Positions 38,435 to 51,279 are shown, numbered from the stretch's first letter. The stretch: DNA of 64,000 nucleotides from Tetrahymena elliotti 4EA (GCA_000231825.2 JH720389.1:122559-186558), one strand, 5' to 3'. The notes: generated by a model from the sequence alone, not told the origin. A program made the numbers and translations.

Positions 38435-39207
38435 TTTATGATTTTTTTACAATTAATATTAAATTGAATTGAATTTAATTATCGCTTTCTATCTCAAAAC
38501 TTTATTAAGCGCTAATTAAGAAATCCTTTTGGTTTGAGTTTTTTAATTTACTTTGACTTTTAATTAGGAAATGTTAAAACGATTGAGCAAACTCTTAAGG
38601 GATAGGTTGACGTTTTTATAAATTAATTATAGTTTTTTCAAATTATAAAAATTAAAGTAGAAAAAATATTTTTAAATTGAAAAATAAATTGGTGGCCTTT
38701 ATTATTATAAAAAGAATTACTAATAATTAAAAATATTAATTTGTTTTAATTCTTAGTAAAATGACTGTATTTACCATACTTAGAAAGACCTAATTTGACC
38801 AAATTAGAGAGTTTGAAATATTTTATTGTTATTACCTAGAAATACTATATAATCCTAGTAAGAAGCAATAGCTGTGTCATTGCTATTAAATATTTAAAAC
38901 TAATTAGAGCATGTGATTATTTTTATGAAGCAAAAGAAAGACAAATAATTTATTTAAATGATGAAAATTAATTAAATAATTTTAAATTGAACAATCATAA
39001 TTTACATGTACTTTATTAGAACAATATTATTGAATTTGATAGATTATGATGATTTAGGTGTGTGAACAAATAAATTTTCCTTAAAAAAATTATTTTCTTT
39101 TGTAAAATAGTTAATTAAAAATTATTTTTTAAAAATTCATTTTAAGAATTAACAACTTTTATACATAATTATCATATTAAAAAACAAAAAACACTATTAT
39201 ATTTATA
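38435..39207. other. Intergenic, 773 bp
   Basis: Spacer between two minus-strand genes. It contains a perfect 8+8 bp inverted repeat at 38790-38807 (listed separately). A 50-odd-codon plus-strand frame starting at 38761 covers the inverted repeat but has no supporting features. Confidence 0.5.
38790..38807. repeat. Perfect inverted repeat, 8 bp arms, 2 bp loop
   Basis: CTAATTTG-AC-CAAATTAG. The arms are exact reverse complements. It lies about 350 bp upstream of the small secreted protein gene (start 38434). The short loop suits a dimeric protein-binding site better than a stable hairpin. Function is unknown, and chance is possible in such AT-rich DNA. Confidence 0.4.
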
Positions 39208-42200
39208 TCATTTTCTAGGTTTAGCAAAGGCTGAAGATGAATTAGTATTAATTTATGGGATATTACTCTAGAAGTTAGTCTAATTTGTTCCAGTTGCAAA
39301 AAGACCATTTGATCCTTATCCTTAATTAACAAAACCACTAAACATGTTTTATGATTGATTTGGTTATTATGCTTACTATTATTACTATGGATAGGTAGTG
39401 TAAGACCCAAATTAAATTTTTGTAAGGTCTTATTTAAAAGGCTAGTTACTTTATTAGTTATTTGTAGTTTGCTAACTGAATAAAGAGGTATTGCCTGTAC
39501 CAAATCCAATTGATGGAAATCCTGATTATTATTGTTATTATTATTAAGGAGGTTAATTAAACCCGAACATATTTCCAGAAGTATTAGCACCTCCAAATAA
39601 ATTGCCTGTGTTACCACTACTAAAGGCTGGGGCTTTAGTTTAAAATAAGCCACCTTAAGTATTTAAACTTGTATTATTTCCAAAATTTAGAGCATTTAGC
39701 CCATTTTGCTATTAATTTTATTGTTAAGCTTGATTATTATTAAAGAACCCGAATTGGTTTTGTTAATTTTGTGCCTATTAATTTGTATTATTCAAGCTGA
39801 ATTGGTTATTTTAAGTAAAGGATAAAGTTTATGAATTTCCTCCAAACATTTACTTATCATCTGAAACTCTTTATTTTTTGATCCCAAATTCATTAGTTTC
39901 TTTATCTTAAGATTGGTTTTAATTATTAACAGCAAACTAATTAACAAGTTGTGCTTGATTATTTTTTTATCCAGCAGCTGCTATGGCAGTATTATTATTA
40001 TTTGCAAAACTAAAAAGTCCTGATGAAGTTTAATTAGGTTATTTTTAATCTGCATTTACCTATAATTTATTATCAGTTGAAGGTTACTATTGATTAAATA
40101 AACCACCTCCAATACCTTTATTCATGGTAGAAAATAAGCCATTTTATTAAGGTGCAGCTTAAAGATTGCCTTCTTACTTTTTATCTTGCTAAGGCTAAAT
40201 TAAACTATTTGAACCTTTGCTAGCAATATTAAATAGACCACCAGTTGCTTGTTAAAGAGGTTAATTACTATTTAGATTAAAAGCAGAGGGTGCTGGAGGT
40301 AAATTTTTATCTTTATCACCTTCTCCTGCAGCAGGAGGAGCTTCTGGTTTTTATTAAAATTTTCCAAATAATCCTTAATTTTAGGTGGCTTGCTATGGTT
40401 ATTAATTTAAATTAAGAGAAGATATATCTAACTATTACAATTATGTTTCTTTTTTAACTTAATCCTCAGGAGGTGAAGAAGGAGGTAAAGATGCCTTTTA
40501 TTATTAAGGCTATTACTATTATGAAACTTTTTATTATTACTATTGCTAGGCAGCTGGAGCAGCTTAATTAGGTTAATTAGAAAATAATTTTCCTAAAGTC
40601 TAAGGAGCCAGAGAGTTTGATTGCTAATTAGTGTTATTTTCAGCTTTTTTAGCATCATTTACTCCTTTTCCAAATAAGTTCAAAGAAGTCTACTAAGTAA
40701 CTTAAGATTGAGTTGGAGAGGAAGGTGGCTATGGAGCAGCTTATGCTTTTTGTTAATCTTTCTAATTAATATTAAATAATTCTTATCCTAATCCTAATTT
40801 AGTTTATGAAGCACTTGTTTATTGAGCACCAGGCTTATCTTCTTATTTTTTTGGAAGTTATAACTTTTATCCAAATAAGCCCCCTTCAACTTATTTCTGG
40901 ATTTAAGACTATGGTGGGGATGATGGTGGTAATGCTGCAGCTTAGGGTTTAGATTTTTCATTTTAACTTTAAATGGTTGTATTAATATTTAATCCTCCTA
41001 ATAAAGATTATTATTTTGCTTAAGATTGAGGGAAAAGAGATGAAATTGTTTAATTAGTGTTTTCATTTTAAGGTTGAGTAGTTTACTGTTATTAGAATAA
41101 GCTAGGAGTTTAAGTTTTAGCTTGATCTTTTTTTACTTATTGATTATTTGTATCTTTTTAAAGTAAAGAGGTTGGTGGATTTGGTTGTTATCCATTTTAG
41201 AAATCTGCATTTGTTTATACGTTTTTAAATAAAGAAGAAGGAGCATTATTGGTATTACTAGTTTGAGCAGTTTTTTATTGTTATGGGGCTTGGGCTAAGG
41301 TAGGTTATTTTTCTTAATTATTGCTTTAGTCAGTTCTCCCTTAAGCAAACAAAGAAGTAGTATTTTAATTTGACTATTTTTATAGCATCTAATTGGTTTC
41401 ATCAGTCTTAGTATTTGAAGGTTGTTCTGTTTGTTTAGAATTAGCTGGCTGTTGTTATTATTACTATTTATTTTTATTATTTCTTTATCCAAAAAGTTCC
41501 TATTCATATAGGTTAACAGAAACTCCTTTATTGCCTAAAATATTCATAGGTAATCTAGATTATTAATCTGTTATTTAAGATCTTTAATTTAAAAATCCGA
41601 AACCCTATTCTTCTTCTGATTCTTCATTTTATGAACCAGTACCTGAACCTTATTCAGAATCTGAATCTGATAGAGGGTTGTTGATTTCACTTTCATTTAC
41701 TAAAAATGAGTTTGCATTCCTAGTGTTTACCATTAAATTAGGAATTTTATCTGTTTTAGGAGAAAGAGCTCTTCCTTCTTTAATGCTAGTAACCATTCTT
41801 ACTGCATTTAATTCTCCTTAAAGTTTAGGTGGTAACCTGCTTTAAGGTTAAGAATTAGGATTTGCTATTGCCTTGTTATTTGTTTATGATGTTTCACTAA
41901 CAATTGTTTAAATTCTATCTTTTGCAATAGCTTCTCTTCCTAAATGCTCATATTGAAGAGCAGTTAGTTAATTTTGAACTATTATATTTTTTTTCTACAA
42001 ATAGTGTTGTTCTCCTAAGTAGATTTCTTTATCTTCTTGAGATTTTGTGAACTTCTTAGAATTTTTTAAAGATTTGAATAAATTCTCTCTAAACTTAATG
42101 TTATGTGGGATAGAAATTTTGGAGTTATCACACTAAATTTTGAATTGAACTTCATCAATTTTTTCTTTTTAAGTTTCATTAAATTTAATAGCTCCAAATG

Positions 42201-43759
42201 TGTTAATGTACATAATAGATGACTAGCATTGAGTAAAATTTTTTTATATCTAGAATGAATCAATCAATGCATCATCTCGCTAATTACTAGAGGTTTCTTC
42301 TTGTTCTAAATCACTACTAAAGTTATCATCAAGATCAAATTCTATTTCTTTCTTTTGTTTTTATAAAGAAACAGGTTTTTTCTCATCAGCTGATGTATTT
42401 TTTACTCTACCAGCTAATTTCACATCTTGAATACGATTCTTATTGTTTGAAGGATTTTCCTTTTCTTACTAGCTTTTTATGTATGAAAAATGTAGTAAAT
42501 TGTGTTCAACAGAATCCTATTTGCTGTCTTATTGTAAAGAGGCTTAATCTAAAGAATCTTCTTCTTCTAAATCAAGATCAATTCTTCCTTTAACTTCTTT
42601 CTACTTTTACTTGTTATCAATAAGTTAAAGATCAAGCTAAATAACCTTTTCATGTAATTCTTTGAAACGAGAAATAATCATATTTTCAAGAACCTAAAAC
42701 TTTGTTCCAACTTTTTGATTCAAAAATAGTTGAATATCAGAATTTGCTTGGTCTTAAATTTTGCTATCTAGTGTTGATTATTCAAAACACTAAGTTAGGG
42801 CATCTTATTAAACAATACTAATATTGCTTAGCATTTTTTCCAAATTTTATTTCTCATTAATTTCTTTAGAGTTGTTGATGTACTCAATATTCTTGTTAAA
42901 CTCTTCAAAAATAGATTTTAAATGATTTAGTTTTATATCTAAATTTTCTAATCTCTTTTTATTTTATTCTTAATCATTAATTTATTTTTTATCCTTTGTT
43001 GCAAACGAGTTATTTTACTAATCTTAGTCACTTTCTTTTATTAGCTTTTCAATTCTCTTGATCTCAATTTCTACTTATTCTAATTTGTTAGATGTTTCCC
43101 AGCATAAAAAGCCCATTTCATTCAAAGTTTTTTAAAATTATGAGGTATTGTTTCCATATTTAATTCCGCTTTAGATTTTTTGTATTTCACCTTGTATAGT
43201 TTCAATTCTTTTGGGAAATAAGTAGTTCTCTTCTTTGCATTAAATTAATGAGATAAATTAGTCAGTCTATTATATCACTTTGTTAATAGCTTCATCTATT
43301 TTTTGCAATTTAGGGTGAGTCTTCAATATATCTTCTTAACTCATAATTTCAGTTCTTAAATTTTTATTCTATTTAGCTTATTAGATTAACTTTTATTTTT
43401 TTTCTAATTCCGAAATATATGGATCTAAACTTGTCTCCTATTCATTTACTTATACATTAATTTCTCTCTAAGGATCTAATTTTTTTTCTTATACATTTAC
43501 AAATAGACTTTCTGCTCTATTTACGTTGAACATGCTGTTTGTTGAAGTCAAATTTTGTACTGTTTGGCTTTCAAAAAAAGATTTTTGCTAACCAATATTA
43601 AAACTAATTGAGCCTGTTACATTTAGAATAAAAAATGGATATTTGCTAATTCAAATAGAAAGCTATATTTTATTTACTTTGGTTACTAAAAGAAGGTGGC
43701 AGTTGGCTGGATTGACCAAAGATTCCCGCCTTTTGATTAGTGCCTAAATTTGAAAACAT
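39208..43759 (-). CDS. FG-repeat nucleoporin with N-terminal coiled coil
   Basis: 1492 residues; one intron (43614-43686) after residue 24. Residues 1-30 already carry an FG-type motif (AGIFGQ). Residues about 50-450 are charged coiled coil. An acidic SDSDSEQ...EESEEEQGFGF stretch lies near 670-700. From about 730 to the end the chain is Q/N/P-rich with many FG-type repeats: ELFGQ, GGLFGQ, NLFGK, GLFGK, GNLFGG, NMFGF, GFGTGN. These are the hallmark of nuclear-pore proteins whose disordered FG domain forms the transport barrier. It ends in SSSAFAKPRK followed by TGA. Just upstream on the same strand is a beta-propeller-like gene; together they follow the Nup214/Nup159 order (propeller, coiled coil, FG). 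The FG class is firm; the exact orthologue is not. Confidence 0.92.
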
Positions 43760-44432
43760 TTCTACTCTTACTAAAACTAAAGTAATAAATATTATCTTTT
43801 TTATCTTTAATAAAATAAATAAATTAATGAATATTTATTTGAACAGACAGTCTTTTTTTAATTTTATTATGATTGGAAAAAAGATAAGATATTATTTTGA
43901 TACCTACATTTCCTTCTATTAATATGCCATTAAAAATCATATTCTTCTTAATTAAAATACATTGTGTCTCCTTTTATTTTTTTTTGCATATTCTAAAGCA
44001 AATTTTATATTAGCTTTTAAATGTAAAAAAGCCTCAAACTTTTTTTTTTGAATTTTTTTTTTGCTTTAAAATTATATTCTAAAATATTTATTTAACTTAT
44101 TAGAATAAAAATAAATGATTTATTCTCCACGCTTTCACGTAATCAATAAAATAAGGATCAGCACATTTTAAAATAGTTAAATAAATTATTGATAAAAGAT
44201 AATATATTTTTTTATTTGGTGAAAAATTAATAATTTATTTTGTCTAGGACTGATGACTATTTGAATATATTTAATCTGCTTTTATATGGTTCTTGTCAAA
44301 ATAAATATCAAGGAAGGTTTATTAAAATAATCAAAAATATTTCTAATAAATAAAATAGTTTTTAGTGTATTTCTAAAATAAAAATAATATGAAAACAGAA
44401 AAATACAGTTAATTCATTTACTAAAAATAGAC
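43760..44432. other. Intergenic, 673 bp
   Basis: Lies between the TGA of the propeller-like gene and the ATG of the FG nucleoporin gene. It is strongly A/T-rich with long T runs. I see no exon joining the two genes: the propeller frame ends in TGA at 44435-44433 and the FG gene has its own ATG. Confidence 0.55.
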
Positions 44433-47400
44433 TCAGAAATCTAATGAATAAAATATTGACTATTTATTTTTTGTGAATTTTATCTTAGATCCTTTCATTT
44501 CACTGAAATCAAAGTACTCATAGGTTACACTTTCTTCATCTTAGTGAGACTAGAAAAAACCATTTATGGATTTAAGACTACTTAGCTAGATTATGCTAAC
44601 TACTGGTTTATGAATAATTTAATTCAAAGAAATAGGAAGAACATAAATCTTATTACTGACGTTATTAGATAAGTAAAGCTATTTCATTTTTTCAGAGTAA
44701 TTGACTTTAAATTAAAGTGAATCTAATTTTACATTTGAGGTATTAAAATCAATAGAATAATTGAGCTAACTTTGATTAGTAATTGGAGTAAATGAGCCAG
44801 ATAAAATTGGTATAGGAGTGAAAGAAGTATGGCTTATGCCAACTACTAAAAAGCATTCAGAGTTATTTTAGTGCATGTAAACTACTTGAGTAAAGTTAAC
44901 TCCAGCTAATTACTAGACATTAGTTTCCTTCAAAAGAATTAATTAGTTTTTACCACTTTCATGTAATATGTGAGCATACTCTTTTAAATTATTCATTTAG
45001 CCTAAATATATAGTACCGAGCATAGAGAAAATAGCAAAATCAGCACTCCACTTATGAATAACTTTGTATTCTTCATTATCATTTTGTCTAACAAGAAATT
45101 CAATTGATTTATTGCTGTAAGTTATTAAAAGTTTATCCTCTCCATTGCAAGTCGATATATAAGAGATCTAATTAGTTTGATATTAATGCACCAACTTTAA
45201 TACTTTAAAACGAGAGGGATTTTCATCTAAAACTAAATGGAAGAGGTTATTTTACTTATTATTTGAACCAAACATAGACTACTCAGATTTAAGAGCAACG
45301 AGCAAATGCATTTTGTTATCATTTTGTTGGAACTTCTGAATAAATTAAATATCTGTAAATCCCTAAAAACTTGAATTTCTATTTGACTCACTCATTTAAA
45401 TTAAAGCACTTTTATTCTTCTCATACAAATATAACTAATTTTTATGAGCAAAAACAGTAATATTTTTTTAAGGAAAGTGAACAATTTAGTTGATTCCAAT
45501 AAAATTCATATTATTAGTATTTTGGGCTATTTTACTATTTTCATTTTGATTAAATTTAATTGGAATGTCTTCTATTTCTGATTTGAATCTGATATTTGAC
45601 TCAATTAAATTATAAGCAGTAGATAAGAAAATATCTAACATTTTCTGAGCTCTTTTTTAAATAGAAGTAAATTCTATTGGTTTTTACGATTAAAGTTACT
45701 TTATTAAATTCATGAACTAAATCTTATCTTCATCATCCTTTTTCAACTTACTTTCTTAGTTTACAACATCATTTTCTTTTTATTCTTCTTTTCTAGGTTG
45801 GTTTTATTGTTTGTTAGGTTATTACTTTGGTTATTCCATTTTATTTATGTTTTCATGTAGCTATGCTTGTATTATATCCTCTATATTATTATCTTCTAAA
45901 AAGTTTAAGATGTGCTTGAGTTATTCCATCTTTTCATAAAGTAAATAGTAGTCATGGTATTAGGTAAAGCTATCAATATTGTTGTTGATTAATTTTGTAT
46001 ACTCTTCAATAGAAATGAGAGTGTTATTTTATTGTAGTACTTAGAGAGCTTTCTAATCTTCGCTATCTGTTAGTATAGCCTTATCTACATCATATAAAGA
46101 AATTCTTGTTAAATGGAAGGCACCTGAAAATACCATGATAGATGGTAATAAATAAGTGATTTTTTAGTTCTCATCCTTTGGCTTAAAGTAGAAGAAATCT
46201 CTTGAGTTTTTTTCTCTATATGGGAAATAAATAAAACCAGATATTTATTTTCCAAATAACGACCATTATGGTACAGTGCTTTAAATTTCAATTTAATCAT
46301 TATCTTAAATATTAAGGATAAAAATGGACCCTTTTTAATTAAAAATAGAAACTAGCTACTTAATCTAAGGGTTGTAATGGCACTTGATAAACATATTTTC
46401 TTTTATAGGCTCTATGTTATTCCAAGAATGCTCCTCACTAGGATTTATTTATTAGAACTTAGAAATATTATTAGACCAAAATACAAACATTCTACTTTCT
46501 TAGCATTCTTTACAAGCAGTATTTTCACATTTTTCACAATCTGATTTCAATATTTTTTATTCATATAATACTGAGAAAAAGCTTCCAGGTTTATATTCCT
46601 CAAAATGTAAGATATTTAAATTATTTTAGGGACTTATCTTGTTATATCTTCCTTTTTCCTAATTTTTAATAAAATCGTACTCCTAAATTGATTAACTGTC
46701 TAAAATATAAACTAAATTCTCTTAATCGTGACTAAAGTTAGCAAATTGTACATCTGATTTTTATAATTTGAGCTCTTATGTTAAGGTATTCATGACAATT
46801 GCTTAATTATCAGTTGAAAGAATCAGGAAGTATTTTTTAGATTAACTAAAAATGACTTACTTAACTTTCAAAGAAGATTATTCTCTTGCTATAAATGGTA
46901 CTTAGTTTTAAGGATTTTATGCTAAGATAGAATCAATAGATTTTAAGACAACTCCGTTAACAAAAACAATTGCTAAGAAATACTAATAAACAATGTGTAT
47001 TTGAAGTATTTGGGTCTTGGAGCAAAATATTTTGTACTTCGTCATCTGATCTTTAATTTATTTATTTGCTTCTTCAATAAAAACTTTTTTCTTTTAAGCT
47101 TTTTATTTTGCATTTATTGTTGTATCTCTGCTAATTTTGACAAATTCTGATTCTAGTTTTTAAATAATTTGATGAATTTGTACATACTCTTCAAAGCTGA
47201 AAGCATAAATATATGAAAACCCATCGGTTTCATAAGTACAGATAAGTAGTTTATCTTTTTCAAATATATAATCAATTGAGTGGATGGAGGGCTATTTAAA
47301 TAAATTATCTAAACCTTCTTTCAAATAATTTGCTTGAAGATTTGTATAAGATTAAAGAGAGTGAGTATCTAAATCTCCATAATGATTATAAGCAGATCTT

Positions 47401-49115
47401 TTGCTTGAGTAAATAACTTTTTTTGCTCTTGATTGATATTCTTTAAAGCTATTTATCAATTATTTGATAGAATTTTTGGTATATTTTATTTGATCGGGCT
47501 TTATCAAATATTCTTCTTCATTATTAAGTTATCTATTTTAAACATTTGCAATAGCTTCTCCTTGATGGGGTTTTATCATATTTTCTTATTCTTCTTATTT
47601 ATCTCTAAGCTATGCATTCTAATTATTCACAATGACTGCTTCTTATTTTTTTACATCACCTTTACGATCTTATTATTATTGAATTTATTCCTCAATTTAA
47701 ACTTATTTTATGTCGTTTTCTTCAGGCTTCTTTTATTCAGATTCTTATTAGGCTTATTACTTTTCTTTTTTTTAATTTTACTAAATATTCTAATTATTTG
47801 GTTCTTATTATTATATTACTTTCTCCTTTGGCTTATATTCTATTTCTTTAATTTAAAATTATTCTTCTATGTTAACAATTCCTTTAATTTATAAATTTGG
47901 TTTTTCTTCTGATTTAATTAAATCAAAACAAAAGTAGTATTTAGATATTATTAGCTCAGAGTCAAATGTCATTACACATGGAGGAATAAATGAATAAGAC
48001 TTGCTTTAACCTTTAGGTTCATACTTCAAGTATGATTGGTCGTCATCTATTTTGAAACTAACATAATCAGCACCTCTAACTTATCCTTTTAGGCCTTTAA
48101 TTTTTATTTCAACAATATCATTCACTTTTTGTCCATTCTCTATAACTTAGAATGTTTAACTGTTTGCTGTAATAGACTAAAATACACTAAAAAGCTCATT
48201 ATTAATTTTCACTATCTTAAATTCTAGATAGTTTCGATTTGGATTAATTTCTTCAACATTGCTACTGATTTCTAATATTGATTCTTTTCCTTTACTTACC
48301 ATTCTATCAACTGGACCTGTAAGTACTACTAATTCTACTAGCATACCATCACATTCATCCTCATTTGCTTTATCTTCTACTTCTTATCTATTAAAGCCAA
48401 TTACAAACCATTTATCTTCTTAATATTCTTAAATATAAAAAATTCTAGATAGCTTTTTAGGAGTTTCAATCTCGATATTAATTGTATTCTGTAAGTCACT
48501 CTCATCTTCGAAATATAAGTTTTCTTCATAAAAAGTAGCTATTATTCCTCCATTTAAGGTAAAACAAACTGCATCAGTTTCATTTAAATTTCTGATTTTC
48601 CTATTCTCAATTTGGATATGATAAGTACTTTTTGATTCAGAATTTCTTACAATTAAGTTATTATTTTTATAATTCCATTAAATTTAGTTAAATTCTTCTT
48701 TTATTTTGATGCTTATCAGGCTTTCTTAATTCAAAAATTTTGTTGATAAAAAAGGGAATAATTCAAAAATATGAAGTTCATTAATTTCTTTAAACCCTAT
48801 AGCTATAAGAGATTCATCCAATTTGCTAATTTTTATACAGGTAATTTGATTATCAAATTGGATTTCTGCTTACTGTGATAGATTTTTGCCATAAAAAACC
48901 TTCAAAACATTTTCATTAACACATAAGATAGCACCATGCTTATGAGATACTTCAAACTATTGTAATCCTTTTATAACTAATTTTTCTCTTCTTCCTTTTT
49001 TGGGTGGAACAACAGCACCAAAAGGCTTTAATTCAAAAGGAAGCCCAGTGTGTTCAATATCCTTATTGTTCCTACCTATTAAAGTAGTTTCTAATTTATC
49101 TTAATTTTGATCCAT
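44433..49115 (-). CDS. Large beta-propeller-like protein, candidate Nup214/Nup159-type propeller
   Basis: One exon of 1561 codons, ATG 49115 to TGA 44433. Residues about 15-440 look like a seven-bladed propeller of the divergent WD type (KHGAILCVNENVLKVFYG, ITCIKISKLDESLIAIGF, IIATFYEENLYF). Residues about 440-545 are a Q/E/K-rich linker. A second beta-rich block runs to about 1000 and includes a small CEKCENTACKEC cluster that could bind metal. A charged helical stretch (about 1010-1120) and a third beta-rich block with SMFGSNN complete it. No FG-repeat domain is present. Because the next gene downstream on the same strand is a coiled-coil FG nucleoporin, a pore role is suggested, but this rests on fold texture and position. 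An alternative is a cilium- or trafficking-related WD scaffold. Confidence 0.85.
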
Positions 49116-50373
49116 AAAAACAATGTTTAACCTTCTGATTTTATTCAATAAAATTAATTATTTGTAGTATAAATTTTATCAAAATAAAATAAAGAGACAC
49201 TAATTTTATTGGAATAATAAAAATCTAATTAAATATCTTTGAATCAAATTAATTGATATCATCATTATTTATCTAAAATATTTTTATTTTAATTATATTC
49301 TAACAAAGGATAAAATTTTCTTGAAAGCATAAATGAGTTTAAATATTTTTAAATCATAAAATAAAAAATGTTCAATATTAATTAAATTACTTATTCAATA
49401 TCTTGAATAGAAAAAAATAAAATATGCAAAATGTTTATTTTAGCTTCTAAAATACTTACTAATTGCAATTTGATTTTAACTCAATCTTAAAAGATAAATA
49501 ACAAAGTTTTCTTTTATTATTAAATATAAAATTATAATAGATTAAAGGATAATTTCAATTTAATTTAATAATTATCATTTAATCATAAAAGTTTTGAATA
49601 AATGCTTAAATATAATTTATTTAATAATAAATATCTTGTAATAGTTATAAAAGGATATTTACAATTTACCCAAAATAAATACTTTATTTATTGATAGAAT
49701 TTAATTTTTTTGTTTTTCAAAATAAATATCTTCATTTTATTTTGAAACAATTTAGGAAATAGCATTTTTACAAAAATTATTCTTATTAAATCTTAAAAGT
49801 TTTGTATTGATTTTTAACAACTTAATTTATTTAATAACAAATATGTTGTAATAGTTATGAAAGGATATTTTAAATTTACTAAAAATAAATGCTTTATCTA
49901 ATTCAATAATAAAAATTTTCAGCAATTATTTAACAAATTAATTTACTGATTCAAAAATCATATATTCATTTAGTTTTTAGAATCATATTTTGAATTAACA
50001 ATAACAAATGTCTTTTTCTATTTCTTAACTATTAATGTAATAGCAGCATTAATTGTTTAGATAGATGATCACAAACTAAATTTATGAAAATTGCAATTTT
50101 ATTAAATGAAAAAAATAGATTTTAGATTTTTTTTTTGTTACTTTCTTTCTTAATTTTTGTTTAAAAGATAGACCAAATTATTAATTTATTTAAAATAAAT
50201 GTTAGATATTGCTGCAGTTCGATAGATATAACTATAAACAAAATGGATTTTTCACTCATTATCTAATTAATTAATAATAGTTATTGCTATTTCTATTGTT
50301 TAAGCCATCAGAATCAATATTTGTTTTTTTTAAAAATAATTAAGATTTAATCAAAGCTAGAATTATATTGAAA
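49116..50373. other. Intergenic, 1.26 kb, between divergent genes
   Basis: Promoter regions of two divergent genes plus a diverged tandem duplication (49582-49905, listed separately). No coding frame seen. Confidence 0.55.
49582..49905. repeat. Diverged tandem duplication, period about 210 bp
   Basis: Two copies share AAAAGTTTTG, AATTTATTTAATAA(T/C)AAATAT, TTGTAATAGTTAT, AAAGGATATTT and AAAATAAAT(A/G)CTTTAT in the same order. TTGTAATAGTTAT lies near 49636 and again near 49846. Substitutions are scattered and there are no coding features. Confidence 0.55.
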
Positions 50374-51279
50374 ATGAGTTTGACTACTTTGGAAATTTAA
50401 AAGTAAAATGAAGCTTTTAACTCAGAAAGGGAGCTCAGTAACTTCTCATTTAGTACTAGCACATCATTATAGCCTTTTATTTCAAGTGAAAATATTTAAA
50501 CTTCTGAAGATCTCTTAGTTGAACAAAGATTCTGCTCAAGTGATGATATGAATCCTGATTAAAATGATGTTCATGATGAAGGAGATTGCACAGGAGATGA
50601 AGAAGAGCTTGAAAGTAACAAGAATTTTGTAGAAAATAATGAGGGAATATAAAAAAATGGTGATGATTAAATAGAAAATCCTTCAGCTCCATTAATTATT
50701 GATAAGCTGGATGATCAATAATCGTTCCCTTTAGATTTAATACTCCCTTGTACTGTAGGAAATTTAAGAATTAGAAAATTAACTTGGCTAGATTTTTCAG
50801 GTACTCCAAACTATGATTTAAAATGGAGTGCTCATGCTTTTTGGGGGATTAATTATACCTATACAGTGTAACAAAAGGCAGCAAAAAATAAAAAAGTTTC
50901 TTATGTAATAAAACCAGAGGTAAATGTTTGGCTAAAAAAGAAAAGCTGGGCTAAAAAGCATAACCCTCATCTTCTTAATCATGAGTAAGGACACTATATT
51001 ATTGGATGTTTTTGTGGATTAGAATTTAAAAAGTAGATGATGTCTTACAGCTTTACTGATAATTACAGGTTTGAAATTCCTAGACTATTTGATAAAATAC
51101 TAAAAGATCATATTGTTCTTGAAAAAAAGTATGATAAAGAAACAAACCATAGACTTAATAGAGAAAAGCAAACTGAATGGGATAATTACATGTTATAAAA
51201 GCTCTAAGATTACCAATAATATTTTAAAAAGGCTAGTGCCACTCCAGGAAGTAAAGTTAAAGCCAGTAAAACTTCTTGA
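50374..51279 (+). CDS. DUF922-like putative zinc metallopeptidase (HEXXH)
   Basis: One exon, 301 residues, ATG 50374 to TGA 51277. Residues 1-125 are acidic and low complexity. Residues about 135-290 resemble the bacterial DUF922 family (predicted Zn-dependent proteases): a strand region LTWLDFSGTP, then W..K...LLNHEQGHYIIG with HEQGH at residues 203-207 (HEXXH; the Gln is TAA), then YDKETNHRLNREKQTEW near the end, matching that family's Y.ETN...Q..W block. HEXXH would supply two zinc ligands and the general base. The third ligand may be the His of TNH. No signal peptide is seen, so it is likely intracellular. TAA/TAG-coded Gln shows it is fully adapted to this genome. A bacterial origin is possible but untested. 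Confidence 0.85.

Noticed and set aside
38761..38925. Short plus-strand frame starting at ATG 38761
   Set aside because: It is only about 54 codons, has no family features, no conserved neighbours and ordinary A/T composition; chance TGA-free frames of this length are common here.
39177..39653. 158-codon minus-strand ORF with a poly-Asn run
   Set aside because: It is a frame shadow of the FG-nucleoporin; the poly-Asn is the out-of-frame reading of poly-Gln (TAA)n codons.
43760..44432. Joining the propeller-like gene and the FG nucleoporin into one long gene
   Set aside because: There is a TGA at 44435-44433, a separate ATG at 43759 with an FG motif close behind, and no exon-like sequence between.
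47433..47894. 153-codon plus-strand ORF rich in Phe/Leu, resembling a membrane protein
   Set aside because: It is antisense to the Q/K/E-rich linker of the propeller-like gene; AT-rich antisense of Lys/Glu/Gln codons always looks hydrophobic.
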